64,000 bases of DNA from an uncultured Clostridia bacterium. Its GTDB lineage: Bacteria; Bacillota; Clostridia; Oscillospirales; Ruminococcaceae. The notes beneath the pieces are model-generated. The model ran no database searches, was not told the origin of the DNA, and saw nothing but the letters and a program-made list of their open reading frames with translations. The translations under genes and the position numbers were made by a program. The first letter of the stretch is position 1; every line of letters begins with the position of its first letter. The stretch is taken from NCBI GenBank assembly GCA_947630845.1, contig CANRJB010000009.1, forward strand, positions 18,090 through 82,089, read 5' to 3'. Shown here in pieces: positions 35,203-43,917 of the stretch.

Positions 35203-36465
35203 TCAGACATTTGGCGAAATATCGGCATAAAAATACTCGGCAGCAAACTCCGCCTTCGTCACCAGAAATGCAGGGTCGTCAGAGTATACATAATAGCAGC
35301 AGAATGGTGTAGAAAGCACCAGACATTTACCACGTCCACGGTAATCATACTCCGTCTGCACCGATGTAAGCTGACGTGACGGCAGATGCAGCGGAAAGCG
35401 GTCACGGATGCCTTCCGGCACATTGTCCGGCATAAGGGTAAAGCCCCCGGCATCATGCACCAGCGTTCCTTTCCCCAATGGGATAAATCCCTTCTCATTC
35501 GGCAGAGCCTCAATGCGGACATGTACCTGTAAATGATACCTCCCTGCCTTGCATTCTGCCTGTGTCTGCTGCCGTTCCCATCTGTACCAGTCAGGGATGC
35601 GCTGCAATATGCCTTCCTCCGCTTTCAGATCACCGTCCGGCAGCAGTTCCCATGCCGTGCCGCATGACTTACAAAACAAGCGGCTTCCGCCGCTTGCCAT
35701 CTGCCCTTCTTTGCCGCACCGGATACATTGGTACAGCGGCAGATGCAGCCCCTGTGCCCGATCGGGGGAGGATATGAGAAGATGCTGCTCTGCCTGCCAT
35801 GCGTACTCATCATATTGCAGATGCTGTACAATGTTCTTTTGCAGCACATCCGCCGGTATTGCCTGTAGCTCCTCCTGTGTATAGAGCAGCTCCAATGTTG
35901 CTGCCATGCGTGATCTCCGGGTATGCCCTTCATCCCAGAAGGGATTGGCAAGATAGCTCCCATGTGCCGACAGTATCACCAGCGGCACACCGAGTACCTT
36001 TACCAGCCGTCCCAGATTCTCCGGCAGCGTGGATGTCACTCCGGCATCGCAGTGACGGGATTCCGGAAAGAGTACAACGGGCTGATGAAGTGTAAAGAGC
36101 GCATAGCGGATGTTGTTCATCACGGAGATATCCGGCGTATACCGCCGTTTCCCGATGCATCCTCCATGTCTGTAGAACCATTTGCCGTAGCCTGCAAAGC
36201 CCTCCATATCGGACACATAATTCGCCCGGTACGGAAACAATGCCCTCGGTGCAATGAAATAATCCGAAAATCCCTGATGCGTTGCCAGCACCAGAAAGGG
36301 CGGTTTCAACCCCTTCATGCGGATTTTCCTGATATGCAGCCCGAATCTTGCCGTCATCACCCATGATGCCCCCCATAACAGCGGCATCAGCAAGGGATGC
36401 TGTCTGACAGGCTTTTCCGCCATGTCAAACGGCGTAAAATCGGCATGTTTGTTTACCAGTGCCAT
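35203..36465 (-). CDS. PlsC-like acyltransferase with internal zinc ribbon
   Basis: Predicted 420 residues. Residues about 50-230 are a lysophospholipid acyltransferase (PlsC/LPLAT) domain with the HX4D motif HQGFSD (63-68), a glycine/arginine block (GGCIGKRR) and FPESRH as motif III. A zinc ribbon follows (CIRCGKEG and FCKSCGTAW, about 242-265), then about 150 residues not assigned. AGGGGG precedes the ATG. It closes the eight-gene operon begun by DUF951. Phosphatidic-acid or surface-lipid acylation is likely, but the substrate is unclear. Confidence 0.8.
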   Translation of the reverse strand: MALVNKHADFTPFDMAEKPVRQHPLLMPLLWGASWVMTARFGLHIRKIRMKGLKPPFLVLATHQGFSDYFIAPRALFPYRANYVSDMEGFAGYGKWFYRHGGCIGKRRYTPDISVMNNIRYALFTLHQPVVLFPESRHCDAGVTSTLPENLGRLVKVLGVPLVILSAHGSYLANPFWDEGHTRRSRMAATLELLYTQEELQAIPADVLQKNIVQHLQYDEYAWQAEQHLLISSPDRAQGLHLPLYQCIRCGKEGQMASGGSRLFCKSCGTAWELLPDGDLKAEEGILQRIPDWYRWERQQTQAECKAGRYHLQVHVRIEALPNEKGFIPLGKGTLVHDAGGFTLMPDNVPEGIRDRFPLHLPSRQLTSVQTEYDYRGRGKCLVLSTPFCCYYVYSDDPAFLVTKAEFAAEYFYADISPNV

Positions 36466-36486
36466 ACTTTCCCCCTGAAATCTCCG

Positions 36487-37236
36487 TCAGATATCAATTT
36501 CCAGTCCCACCGGACAATGGTCGCTCCCCATAACTTCCGGATAGATCTCTGCCTTTGTGATGCGGTCAGCAATGCGGTTCGACACCAGAAAATAATCGAT
36601 CCGCCATCCCACATTCTTCTCCCTTGCATGCCCCATGTATGACCACCATGAATAGGCATCCTTCTGCTCAGGATGCAGATAACGGAATGTGTCCGTAAAG
36701 CCTGCCTTCAGCAGCTCTCCGAACTTGCCCCTCTCCTGATCGGAAAAGCCGGCATTTCCGACATTTGCCTTTGCGTTTTTCAGGTCGATCTCCTTGTGGG
36801 CAACGTTCAGATCGCCGCACAGGATAATGGGTTTGTCCTTGTCCAGCTCCGTCAGGAACGCACGCAGATCATCCTCCCACTGCATCCGGTAGTCAATTCT
36901 TGTCAGACCACGCTGTGCATTGGGAACATAGATATCCACCATCCGGAATTTCTCATACTCTGCAATGATCGCACGCCCCTCGTCGGTATGTCCCTCAAAA
37001 TTGAAGGTCACAGACAGCGGCACTTCCTTTGTGAAAATCGCCGTGCCGGAGTATCCTTTTTTTACCGCACTGTTAAAATACTGCGTCCATCCGGCAAATT
37101 CTGTCGTCACCTGTTCGGGCTGCATCTTTGTTTCCTGAATGCAGAAAATATCCGCATCAAATTTCCGGAACTGCTCCTCGAATCCCTTCGTCAGACATGC
37201 CCGGAAACCGTTCACATTCCACGAGATCAGCTTCAT
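36487..37236 (-). CDS. xth: Exodeoxyribonuclease III
   Basis: AP endonuclease/3' exonuclease of base-excision repair. Predicted 249 residues with the conserved order ISWNVNGFRACL (4-15), FCIQETKMQPEQ (about 31-42), YVPNAQRG, CGDLNVAHKEIDL (about 149-161), and the C-terminal WRIDYFLVSNR and GSDHCPVGLEI, including catalytic Glu, Asp and His. Overlaps the small upstream gene by ATGA. Confidence 0.96.
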   Translation of the reverse strand: MKLISWNVNGFRACLTKGFEEQFRKFDADIFCIQETKMQPEQVTTEFAGWTQYFNSAVKKGYSGTAIFTKEVPLSVTFNFEGHTDEGRAIIAEYEKFRMVDIYVPNAQRGLTRIDYRMQWEDDLRAFLTELDKDKPIILCGDLNVAHKEIDLKNAKANVGNAGFSDQERGKFGELLKAGFTDTFRYLHPEQKDAYSWWSYMGHAREKNVGWRIDYFLVSNRIADRITKAEIYPEVMGSDHCPVGLEIDI

Positions 37237-37436
37237 CCTTCATCATCCTCCATGATCACGACTGTACAGCGGTTGGTGGAAATCATGTAAATGACCTTGC
37301 CTGTGCGATCCATGATCAGAATGGTGCTCTGCTTTGACTCTATGGTAACATCCTCAAAGCTCCAGTCCTGCACGCATTCAAATTTGTCATTGTAGGCATA
37401 CAGGTTGTAATTTCCATACCTATACTCTGCATTCAT
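37233..37436 (-). CDS. Small conserved-looking protein of unknown function
   Basis: Predicted 67 residues, aromatic-rich at the N-terminus (YRYGNYNLYAYNDKFECVQDW) and beta-strand-like at the C-terminus (STILIMDRTGKVIYMI). A GAGGAAAG ribosome site precedes the ATG. It overlaps xth by four bases and follows the M18 peptidase gene by 11 bases, which supports it as a real operon member. No family recognised. Confidence 0.65.
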   Translation of the reverse strand: MNAEYRYGNYNLYAYNDKFECVQDWSFEDVTIESKQSTILIMDRTGKVIYMISTNRCTVVIMEDDEG

Positions 37437-37447
37437 GGCTTTCCTCC

Positions 37448-38851
37448 TCAGGATGCCAGAAATGCCCTGAATGCCTGATATGCCGCATAGACATCCGTCT
37501 TAGCGACCAGCTCATAGGGCGCATGCATCGAAAGTACCGGTACACCAATGTCAATGGTGTCAATATCAAGGTTTGCAATATAAGCTGCGACTGTGCCGCC
37601 GCCGCCCATGTCCACTTTGCCAAGCTCTCCGGTCTGCCAGATCACATCCGCATCGTCCAGCATGCGGCGGATCTCTCCGACATATTCCGCAGATGCATCC
37701 GATGTGCCTGATTTGCCCCTTGCACCTGTGAATTTTGTCACGCAGACACCGTGATTGAAGAAGGCGCAGTTATTCTTTTCCGTCACTTCGGGGAAAGTCG
37801 GGTCAAATGCAGCATTCACATCCGCTGACAGACACTTCGATGCGCTCATCACTGCTCTGCCGTTCAGCCCGAAACAATCTCCCAGATCCATCAGGAAGAA
37901 TTTCAGATAGGATGACTGCAAGCCTGTGTTGCCGTCACTGCCGGTCTCCTCTTTGTCAGTCAGAATGACAACGCTCGTATGCACCGGTGCAGGAGTCGCC
38001 AGTGCCGCTGCAAATGCCGGATATGCACACACTCTGTCATCATGTCCATACGCTCCGATCATGCTCCTGTCAAAGCCCACATCCTGCGCCCTGAATGCCG
38101 GAACGGCTTCCAGCTCAGCGGAGAGAAAGTCCCCCTCAGTGATGCCGTACTTCTCATACAGAAGCTGCATCAGACCAAGCTTGACAAGCTCGCTCCCTTT
38201 ATCGTCCCGGAACGGCATCGAACCGATGACAATGTTCAGCTCCTCGCCCTTGATCCCCTGTGCCAGTTTGCGGTTCATCTGGTCATTGGCAAGATGCGGC
38301 AGCAGGTCGGTGATATAGAACACCGGGTCGCTTTCATCCTCACCAATGCAGACTTCTGCCTTTGTGCCGTCTCTGCGGATGATAACACCGTGCAGTGAGA
38401 GCGGTATTGCTGTCCATTGGTATTTCTTGATACCGCCATAATAATGCGTCTTGAAATAGCCGATTTCCTCCTGCTCATACAGCGGATGCTGTTTCAGGTC
38501 AAGACGGGGCGAATCAATATGTGCCGCACACAGCCGTACTCCCTCTGTCAGGGGTGCTGTTCCGATGGTCGCAAGGATGATCGCCTTCCCACGGTTGTTG
38601 AGATACACCTTGTCGCCTGCATGCAGTTTCATGCCGGGAGTGAACGGCACATAGCCCTGTGCCGTCAGATTTCTTTCAAAAAACGCTGCTGCTTCACGCT
38701 CAGTCTTGCATGCATTCATGAATGCCTTGTACTCCTCACAGAATGCATCACAAGCTTTGAGCGCATCCTCTGTCATGCGGATACCGGCATGTTTTCTCTG
38801 GAGAAAGAGTTTCTCTTTCCATTCCTGCACCTTGTTGGTTTCTTCTGCCAT
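37448..38851 (-). CDS. M18-family aminopeptidase
   Basis: Predicted 467-residue dinuclear zinc aminopeptidase, removing N-terminal (often acidic) residues from peptides in the cytoplasm. Zinc-site motifs are LCAAHIDSPRLDLK (about 106-119), AYGHDDRVCAYP, DKEETGSDG and the C-terminal VPVLSMHAPYE. The ATG at 38851 follows GAAAGGTGG. Located mid-operon, 32 bases after coaE. Confidence 0.93.
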   Translation of the reverse strand: MAEETNKVQEWKEKLFLQRKHAGIRMTEDALKACDAFCEEYKAFMNACKTEREAAAFFERNLTAQGYVPFTPGMKLHAGDKVYLNNRGKAIILATIGTAPLTEGVRLCAAHIDSPRLDLKQHPLYEQEEIGYFKTHYYGGIKKYQWTAIPLSLHGVIIRRDGTKAEVCIGEDESDPVFYITDLLPHLANDQMNRKLAQGIKGEELNIVIGSMPFRDDKGSELVKLGLMQLLYEKYGITEGDFLSAELEAVPAFRAQDVGFDRSMIGAYGHDDRVCAYPAFAAALATPAPVHTSVVILTDKEETGSDGNTGLQSSYLKFFLMDLGDCFGLNGRAVMSASKCLSADVNAAFDPTFPEVTEKNNCAFFNHGVCVTKFTGARGKSGTSDASAEYVGEIRRMLDDADVIWQTGELGKVDMGGGGTVAAYIANLDIDTIDIGVPVLSMHAPYELVAKTDVYAAYQAFRAFLAS

Positions 38852-38883
38852 GATAATTCCACCTTTCTCATAATTCATACAGA

Positions 38884-39501
38884 TCAATTCTCATACAATG
38901 CCCCGATCTTATCTGCGATCTCCTCTGCCAGAGAGGAGAGCTGTGCAAGATCGGCGTTATTCCGGATCAAAAAATCGGAGTGGCTGATAAAAAAGTCCTC
39001 ATCATGCTGCGCATTCATCCGTTCATGTGCAGCCTCCACTGTCAGTCCGTCACGCTCCATGATGCGCTGACACCGCCGCTCCGGTTCTGCCAGCACGGAT
39101 ACGATCACATCGCAGAGATCCGATGCTCCGCTTTCAAACAGAGTCGGCGCATCCAGTAAAACCAGATGCTTCCCGCTCTCCGCATAATGAGCAATGCGTG
39201 ACTGGATCTCCTCCATGATATAAGGATGACAGATGCTGTTCAGCTTTTCCAGCTTTTTCTGATCTGTAAAGACCAGTTTCGCAAGCATCCGGCGGTTCAG
39301 CGTGCCGTCAGGATTGCGGATGGTGTGCCCGAAAAAAGCAAACAGCTCCTCCAGACATGGTTTGCCCAACGCAGCTACCTCCCGGGAAACACGGTCCGCA
39401 TCGATCAGTTCAAATCCCTTTCTGACAAATATCTTCGATACCGTACTCTTTCCTGCACCTGTCTGTCCGGTCAGTCCGACGATCATCGTTCGGCTGCTCA
39501 T
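38884..39501 (-). CDS. coaE: Dephospho-CoA kinase
   Basis: Last step of coenzyme A synthesis. Predicted 205 residues with P-loop GLTGQTGAGKSTVSK (9-23), DADRVSRE (about 34-41), LVLLDAPTLFESG (about 112-124) and the QRIMERDGLTVEAA lid region. Overlaps sua5 by ATGA. Confidence 0.95.
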   Translation of the reverse strand: MSSRTMIVGLTGQTGAGKSTVSKIFVRKGFELIDADRVSREVAALGKPCLEELFAFFGHTIRNPDGTLNRRMLAKLVFTDQKKLEKLNSICHPYIMEEIQSRIAHYAESGKHLVLLDAPTLFESGASDLCDVIVSVLAEPERRCQRIMERDGLTVEAAHERMNAQHDEDFFISHSDFLIRNNADLAQLSSLAEEIADKIGALYEN

Positions 39502-40514
39502 AGCGTGATCACCTCAAATCCTGCTGCCCTCATCAGCCGGTTGTAGACCGACAGGGAAGTGCCTGTCTGCTCCGGCATACGGACATAGACCGTATGCGCT
39601 CCGGCTTCGTCAAGCTCCCGGAACCGCCGGAACAACAGATGTGCCTGCGTCCTGCCGTCATCACCATAGCGCATGGTGGGGATGTTCTCTATCACCGGGT
39701 CGCTGTCGAACAACAGCACATAGTCCCCTGTCTGTGCATGTGTTGTGACCCATGCCGAAAATGATGCAAAATCAGGCGCATCGACAGGAAGGATCTTTGC
39801 ATGCGGGGCATAGTGGCGGTACTTCATGCCGGGCGAAGCGACCTTTGCCTCCGGAGAGAGCTGCGAATAGACTGCCCTGTCCACATAGACCTTCCCGGCA
39901 TAGGGGGCAAGCATTTCTGCCGAAACAAGTCCGGGACGGAGAATATGAATGGTTTCCGGGTCGTCAAAACAGATCACTGTCGATTCCACGCCCCCCTCAC
40001 AAGCACCGCCATCAAGTACGGCAGCGATCCTGCCGTCCATATCCGCCATGACATGGGCAGCTGTCGTGGGGCTGGGTCTGCCGGAACGGTTGGCAGAGGG
40101 AGCTGCCACCGGACAGCCTGCCGCCTTCAGCAGGGCATTTGCTGTCGGATGGGACGGCATCCGGATGCCGACCGTATCCAGTCCGCCGGAAGTCACATAG
40201 GGGATGTCCGGACGCTTCGGGAGTACCATTGTCAGCGGTCCCGGAAAGAAAACCTGTGCCAGTTTCCATGCGATTTCCGGCACATCCGCTGCGATCTCCG
40301 GCAACATGTCGGCAGATGCGATATGCACGATCAGCGGATTGTCTGCCGGTCTGCCCTTTGCGGCAAAGATGGCATGCACAGCATCCTCCTGTCTGGCATC
40401 CGCACCAAGTCCATAGACTGTCTCCGTCGGAAACGCTACGATCTCACCCTTTTGCAGCAGTGCAGCGGCAAGAGCGATATCTTCCTCCGTATCGTGTAAC
40501 AGTTTTGTTCTCAT
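39498..40514 (-). CDS. tsaC: L-threonylcarbamoyladenylate synthase (Sua5 type)
   Basis: Makes threonylcarbamoyl-AMP for the t6A37 tRNA modification. Predicted 338 residues: YrdC core with [16 protein letters not shown] (about 25-40), [13 protein letters not shown] and [12 protein letters not shown] (about 138-149), then a C-terminal Sua5 domain ([14 protein letters not shown]). The length marks it as the two-domain Sua5/YwlC form. Overlaps both prfA and coaE by ATGA. prmC, often found between prfA and this gene, is absent. Confidence 0.95.
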   Translation of the reverse strand: MRTKLLHDTEEDIALAAALLQKGEIVAFPTETVYGLGADARQEDAVHAIFAAKGRPADNPLIVHIASADMLPEIAADVPEIAWKLAQVFFPGPLTMVLPKRPDIPYVTSGGLDTVGIRMPSHPTANALLKAAGCPVAAPSANRSGRPSPTTAAHVMADMDGRIAAVLDGGACEGGVESTVICFDDPETIHILRPGLVSAEMLAPYAGKVYVDRAVYSQLSPEAKVASPGMKYRHYAPHAKILPVDAPDFASFSAWVTTHAQTGDYVLLFDSDPVIENIPTMRYGDDGRTQAHLLFRRFRELDEAGAHTVYVRMPEQTGTSLSVYNRLMRAAGFEVITL

Positions 40515-41590
40515 GTCTGCTGCCCTGCCAGTCTTGCTGCCTGATCTGCCGAGCCGAGTGCATCGAACACCTCATCCAGATCACCGTTCATGATCGCTTC
40601 CAGACGGTACAGCGTCAGTCCGATGCGATGGTCTGTCATGCGTCCCTGTGGAAAATTATACGTGCGGATGCGTTCGGAGCGATCTCCCGTCCCAACCTGC
40701 ATCCGGCGTTCAGAGGCGATCTGATCATTCTGCTCCTGCAATTTTGCTTCAAACAGCCTTGCACGGAGTACCTTCATTGCCTTGTCCTTATTCTTATGCT
40801 GACTGCGTTCATCCTGACATTCCACCACCAGTCCTGTTGGCAGATAGGTGATGCGAACGGCAGATTCCGTCTTGTTGATATGCTGACCGCCTGCGCCGCT
40901 TGAACGGAACACATCAATTTTCAGGTCGGTCGGATTGATCTCCAGTTCCACTTCATCCGCTTCCGGCAGTACTGCAACGGTCACAGTGGAGGTGTGTATC
41001 CTGCCCTGTGATTCCGTCTCCGGGACTCGCTGCACCCGATGCACACCGCTTTCATATTTCAGACGGGAATACGCACCTTCGCCCTCGATGGAAAAGCTGA
41101 TTTCCTTGAAGCCGCCCAATTCCGTGGGATTTGCGTTCATGACCTCCTGTTTCCAATGATGCGCCTCAGCGTACATGCTGTACATCCGGTACAGGGAATT
41201 GGCAAAGAGTGATGCCTCCTCACCGCCTGCACCGCTGCGTATTTCGACGATGACATTCTTCTCATCGTTGGGGTCTTTGGGGAGCAGTAAAATGCGAAGC
41301 TCCTGCTCCAGCTCCTCCATGTTCCCTTTTTCTTCCTCCATCTGCTGCTGTGCCATTTCCTTCAGCTCAGCATCCTGCTCGCCGGCATCAAGCAGCTCCC
41401 TTGCTTCCTCACAGCTTGCCTTTGCCGCCTGATACCGCCGGAACACGTCAATGATCGGAGTCAGGTTCTTATGCTCCTTCATAAGCGCAGCATACTGTTC
41501 CCGGTCGCTGATGATGTCCGGGTCAGACAGATGCTGATTGATCTCCTCATAATGCTCTGCCATCGCAAGGAGCTTTTCATACATACTCAT
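40511..41590 (-). CDS. prfA: Peptide chain release factor 1
   Basis: Terminates translation at UAA and UAG. Predicted 359 residues: coiled-coil domain 1, then [13 protein letters not shown], the tripeptide region around [16 protein letters not shown] (PxT-type motif PET), and the peptidyl-hydrolysis motif [17 protein letters not shown]. The C-terminal domain ends with [17 protein letters not shown]. Overlaps DUF951 upstream and sua5 downstream by four bases. Confidence 0.97.
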   Translation of the reverse strand: MSMYEKLLAMAEHYEEINQHLSDPDIISDREQYAALMKEHKNLTPIIDVFRRYQAAKASCEEARELLDAGEQDAELKEMAQQQMEEEKGNMEELEQELRILLLPKDPNDEKNVIVEIRSGAGGEEASLFANSLYRMYSMYAEAHHWKQEVMNANPTELGGFKEISFSIEGEGAYSRLKYESGVHRVQRVPETESQGRIHTSTVTVAVLPEADEVELEINPTDLKIDVFRSSGAGGQHINKTESAVRITYLPTGLVVECQDERSQHKNKDKAMKVLRARLFEAKLQEQNDQIASERRMQVGTGDRSERIRTYNFPQGRMTDHRIGLTLYRLEAIMNGDLDEVFDALGSADQAARLAGQQT

Positions 41591-41775
41591 TCACCATCCT
41601 GATGTGTGATCTTCTTGATATTTTTCTCGATTTTCAGTCTTGGTATCATAAATTCCCTGCCGCAGCCTGTACATCGCAGACGAAAGTCCATCCCGGTGCG
41701 CAGGACAAGCATTTCCTTTGCGCCGCAGGGATGCTGTTTCTTCATTTGCAGCAAATCATTTACTCTGACATCCAT
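41587..41775 (-). CDS. DUF951 domain protein
   Basis: Predicted 62-residue zinc-ribbon-like protein typical of Firmicutes. [19 protein letters not shown] and the [16 protein letters not shown] block carry the conserved cysteines. The ATG at 41775 is eight bases after AAAGGGGG; the GTG at 41781 is too close. First gene of an eight-gene operon (DUF951-prfA-tsaC-coaE-M18-small-xth-plsC). Function unknown. Confidence 0.88.
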   Translation of the reverse strand: MDVRVNDLLQMKKQHPCGAKEMLVLRTGMDFRLRCTGCGREFMIPRLKIEKNIKKITHQDGE

Positions 41776-41820
41776 ATACACTGCCCCCTTTGTCAGGCAT
41801 CAGAATGCATAACCTTATTT

Positions 41821-41849
41821 ATTATACCGCATTTTTTCTGAAAAGGCAA
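41821..41849 (-). promoter_or_regulatory. Promoter of the DUF951-prfA operon
   Basis: Minus strand TTGCCT (41844-41849), 17-base spacer, TATAAT (41821-41826). Confidence 0.8.
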
Positions 41850-41956
41850 CATCTTCCCTGTATATTTCTTTGTTTTTGTTGAATAATCATAAAAAAATAC
41901 CCCATAACCTATTCAAGGTGACGGCAGGAACTGCCGGAAAGAAAGGATGAAATTCT

Positions 41957-42304
41957 ATGGAACTTTGCAGAGTGCATGGTGAATTTGAATCTGAGGAGAT
42001 GGCAGAGCTTGCTGCCGGACGTATCCGGCGCAATGTCAGAGGGATACGGCGCATCACAGTGCATCCGCTCGGTCATGCCGTCCCGGCGGCAAGGGGCAGA
42101 GAACGCTTTACCATGCTGCCAGCCAATCTGCGGATGATGAACTACGCCACAGATGTGATGTATTCCGACATCAGCAAGGACACTGTCCCCGAACCCATGC
42201 GCCGGAAGTCAACAGAGCTTCTTGTCATCTGTGATGCACTGTATTCCGGCAATGTGTCTGCCATCATGCAATCCATGGGTGCTGTCCGTATGAGGTTGAC
42301 ATAA
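41957..42304 (+). CDS. Small protein of unknown function
   Basis: Predicted 115 residues. The N-terminal half (CRVHGEFESEEMAELAAGRIRRNVRGIRRITVHP) looks like a small alpha/beta domain with an ACT/ferredoxin-like rhythm; the rest is methionine-rich and unassigned. The ATG follows GAAAGGATG. No membrane segment. Divergent from the DUF951 operon and 220 bases ahead of the S1-domain gene. Not recognised. Confidence 0.6.
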   Translation: MELCRVHGEFESEEMAELAAGRIRRNVRGIRRITVHPLGHAVPAARGRERFTMLPANLRMMNYATDVMYSDISKDTVPEPMRRKSTELLVICDALYSGNVSAIMQSMGAVRMRLT

Positions 42305-42394
42305 ATCACGGAAGCTTTCTGTGCAGATTGTATAAAAACAACAGTTGTTAGACAATATCTGTCTAAAAATTATAAAAAATGACTTAAAAAGCAC

Positions 42395-42423
42395 TTGACA
42401 AATCCCTGAAAATGTGATAGCAT
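42395..42423 (+). promoter_or_regulatory. Promoter of the S1-domain gene
   Basis: TTGACA (42395-42400), 17-base spacer, TAGCAT (42418-42423). Confidence 0.7.
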
Positions 42424-42527
42424 AAAAGTAATAAGGTTGATGTAAAAAATCCCGGTTCTAACAGGAACTGTCAATGCATAAGATGTATTGGGACTATTCC
42501 TGAAATAATAAATCGGAGGTCGAAAGC

Positions 42528-43469
42528 ATGTATACTCATATTTTCCGTCCTGAAGGCGCTCTTCTGGATACACCGGAAAACCAGTCTGCCATCTCCTCGC
42601 CGCAGACTCTCGCACAGGCACAGATCACCGGTAAGATCCTCGAAGCAAGAGTCAGCATGTGCGACAGCAGCCATAATCTGTGGGTGGAACTGCCCTGCAT
42701 GAAAGGCATGATCCCCCGTGAGGAGGGAGCGATCGGGATCGCAGAGGGAGAGCTACGGGACATTGCTCTCATCGCAAGAGTCGGGAAGCCTGTCTGTTTT
42801 ATCGTCCTGCGCATCGAGACTGATGAAGACGGCAATGCTCTGGCGATCCTGTCCAGAAGAGCAGTACAGGAGCAGTGTCAGAGCCAGTTTCTTGCTGCCC
42901 TCATCCCCGGCGATATCATTGAGGCAAGGGTGACACATCTTGAACCGTTCGGTGCATTTGTGGACATCGGGTGCGGCATTGCTTCCATGATACCCATTGA
43001 TGCCATCTCGGTATCACGCATTGCCCATCCTTCCGACCGGTTTACTGTCGGGCAGTGCATCCGGGTCATCATCAGGGGCGTGCAGGGAAAGCGCATCTGC
43101 CTGTCCCACAAGGAGCTGCTCGGTACGTGGGAAGAGAATGCGGCACTCTTTCATGTCGGAGAGACAACGACCGGCGTTGTCCGTTCAGTGGAAAAGTACG
43201 GCGTCTTTATTGAGCTGATGCCGAATCTTGCTGGTCTTGCCGAGCTGCGGCAGCCTGTGGAGATCGGTCAGCGGTGCAGCGTCTACATCAAGGCACTGAT
43301 TCCCGAAAAGCTCAAAGTCAAGCTCATCCTTGTGGATGTCTGTGAGCAGAGTACCAAGGCTGCCCCCCTTCATTACTTCTATCATGAAAATCATATTGAC
43401 AAGTGGGTATTTACGCCGGAAGGTTCGGGAAAGTACATAGAAACTGTCTTTGACGGCGTGTTGGTATAA
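42528..43469 (+). CDS. S1-domain RNA-binding protein (ribosomal S1-like)
   Basis: Predicted 313 residues. Two clear S1 OB-folds: GDIIEARVTHLEPFGAFVDIG (about 124-195) and GETTTGVVRSVEKYGVFIEL (about 207-270); a more divergent one may precede them (GKILEARVSM, about 35-115). Likely binds mRNA or the 30S subunit, as short S1 homologues of Clostridia are thought to. The ATG follows CGGAGG. Stand-alone gene with its own promoter and terminator. Confidence 0.85.
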   Translation: MYTHIFRPEGALLDTPENQSAISSPQTLAQAQITGKILEARVSMCDSSHNLWVELPCMKGMIPREEGAIGIAEGELRDIALIARVGKPVCFIVLRIETDEDGNALAILSRRAVQEQCQSQFLAALIPGDIIEARVTHLEPFGAFVDIGCGIASMIPIDAISVSRIAHPSDRFTVGQCIRVIIRGVQGKRICLSHKELLGTWEENAALFHVGETTTGVVRSVEKYGVFIELMPNLAGLAELRQPVEIGQRCSVYIKALIPEKLKVKLILVDVCEQSTKAAPLHYFYHENHIDKWVFTPEGSGKYIETVFDGVLV

Positions 43470-43492
43470 CAGATGCAAAGTGCAATGATAAA

Positions 43493-43527
43493 AGCGGCAG
43501 AGTGCGTATTTCTGCCGCTCTTTTTTT
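43493..43527 (+). terminator. Terminator of the S1-domain gene
   Basis: AGCGGCAGA and TCTGCCGCT stem followed by seven T residues. Confidence 0.9.
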
Positions 43528-43560
43528 ATTTTTGTATCATGGTGTCAGGCATGCCCACGA

Positions 43561-43908
43561 TCAGCATTGCCGATCGCTGTCTTTCTCCATCTTTAACGCT
43601 GCAACTGCAGCTGCAATGTCCTCTATCCTGATCTCACCTTCCCAACGCTGCTCCGTCCCCCGGTACAGCATCAGTATCACGGGGAGTTTGTCCACGGCAT
43701 ACTGCTCTGCAATTTCCGCATCGGTATCGGTATTGACCGCATAGGCAGAAAGCACCTCTGCATAACGATCACTCAATGCATCCAGTGCCGGCGCAAGTGC
43801 CCGGCAAGGTGCGCACCATCCTGCGTAAAATTCCAGCAGTACCGGCTTATTCCGGCTTTCTTCCAACACTTCATGAAAATGTACTTTATTGGTATGAAAC
43901 AGCATCAT
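43561..43908 (-). CDS. Thioredoxin-like protein
   Basis: Predicted 115 residues with a thioredoxin fold and the active site FYAGWCAPCRALAPALD (cysteines 32 and 35), plus the cis-proline region KLPVILMLYRG. Cytoplasmic, no signal peptide. AAAGGAG precedes the start; either of two adjacent ATG codons could be used. It follows the PASTA pseudokinase by nine bases at the end of the seven-gene operon. Confidence 0.9.
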   Translation of the reverse strand: MMLFHTNKVHFHEVLEESRNKPVLLEFYAGWCAPCRALAPALDALSDRYAEVLSAYAVNTDTDAEIAEQYAVDKLPVILMLYRGTEQRWEGEIRIEDIAAAVAALKMEKDSDRQC

Positions 43909-43917
43909 GCGCTCCTT

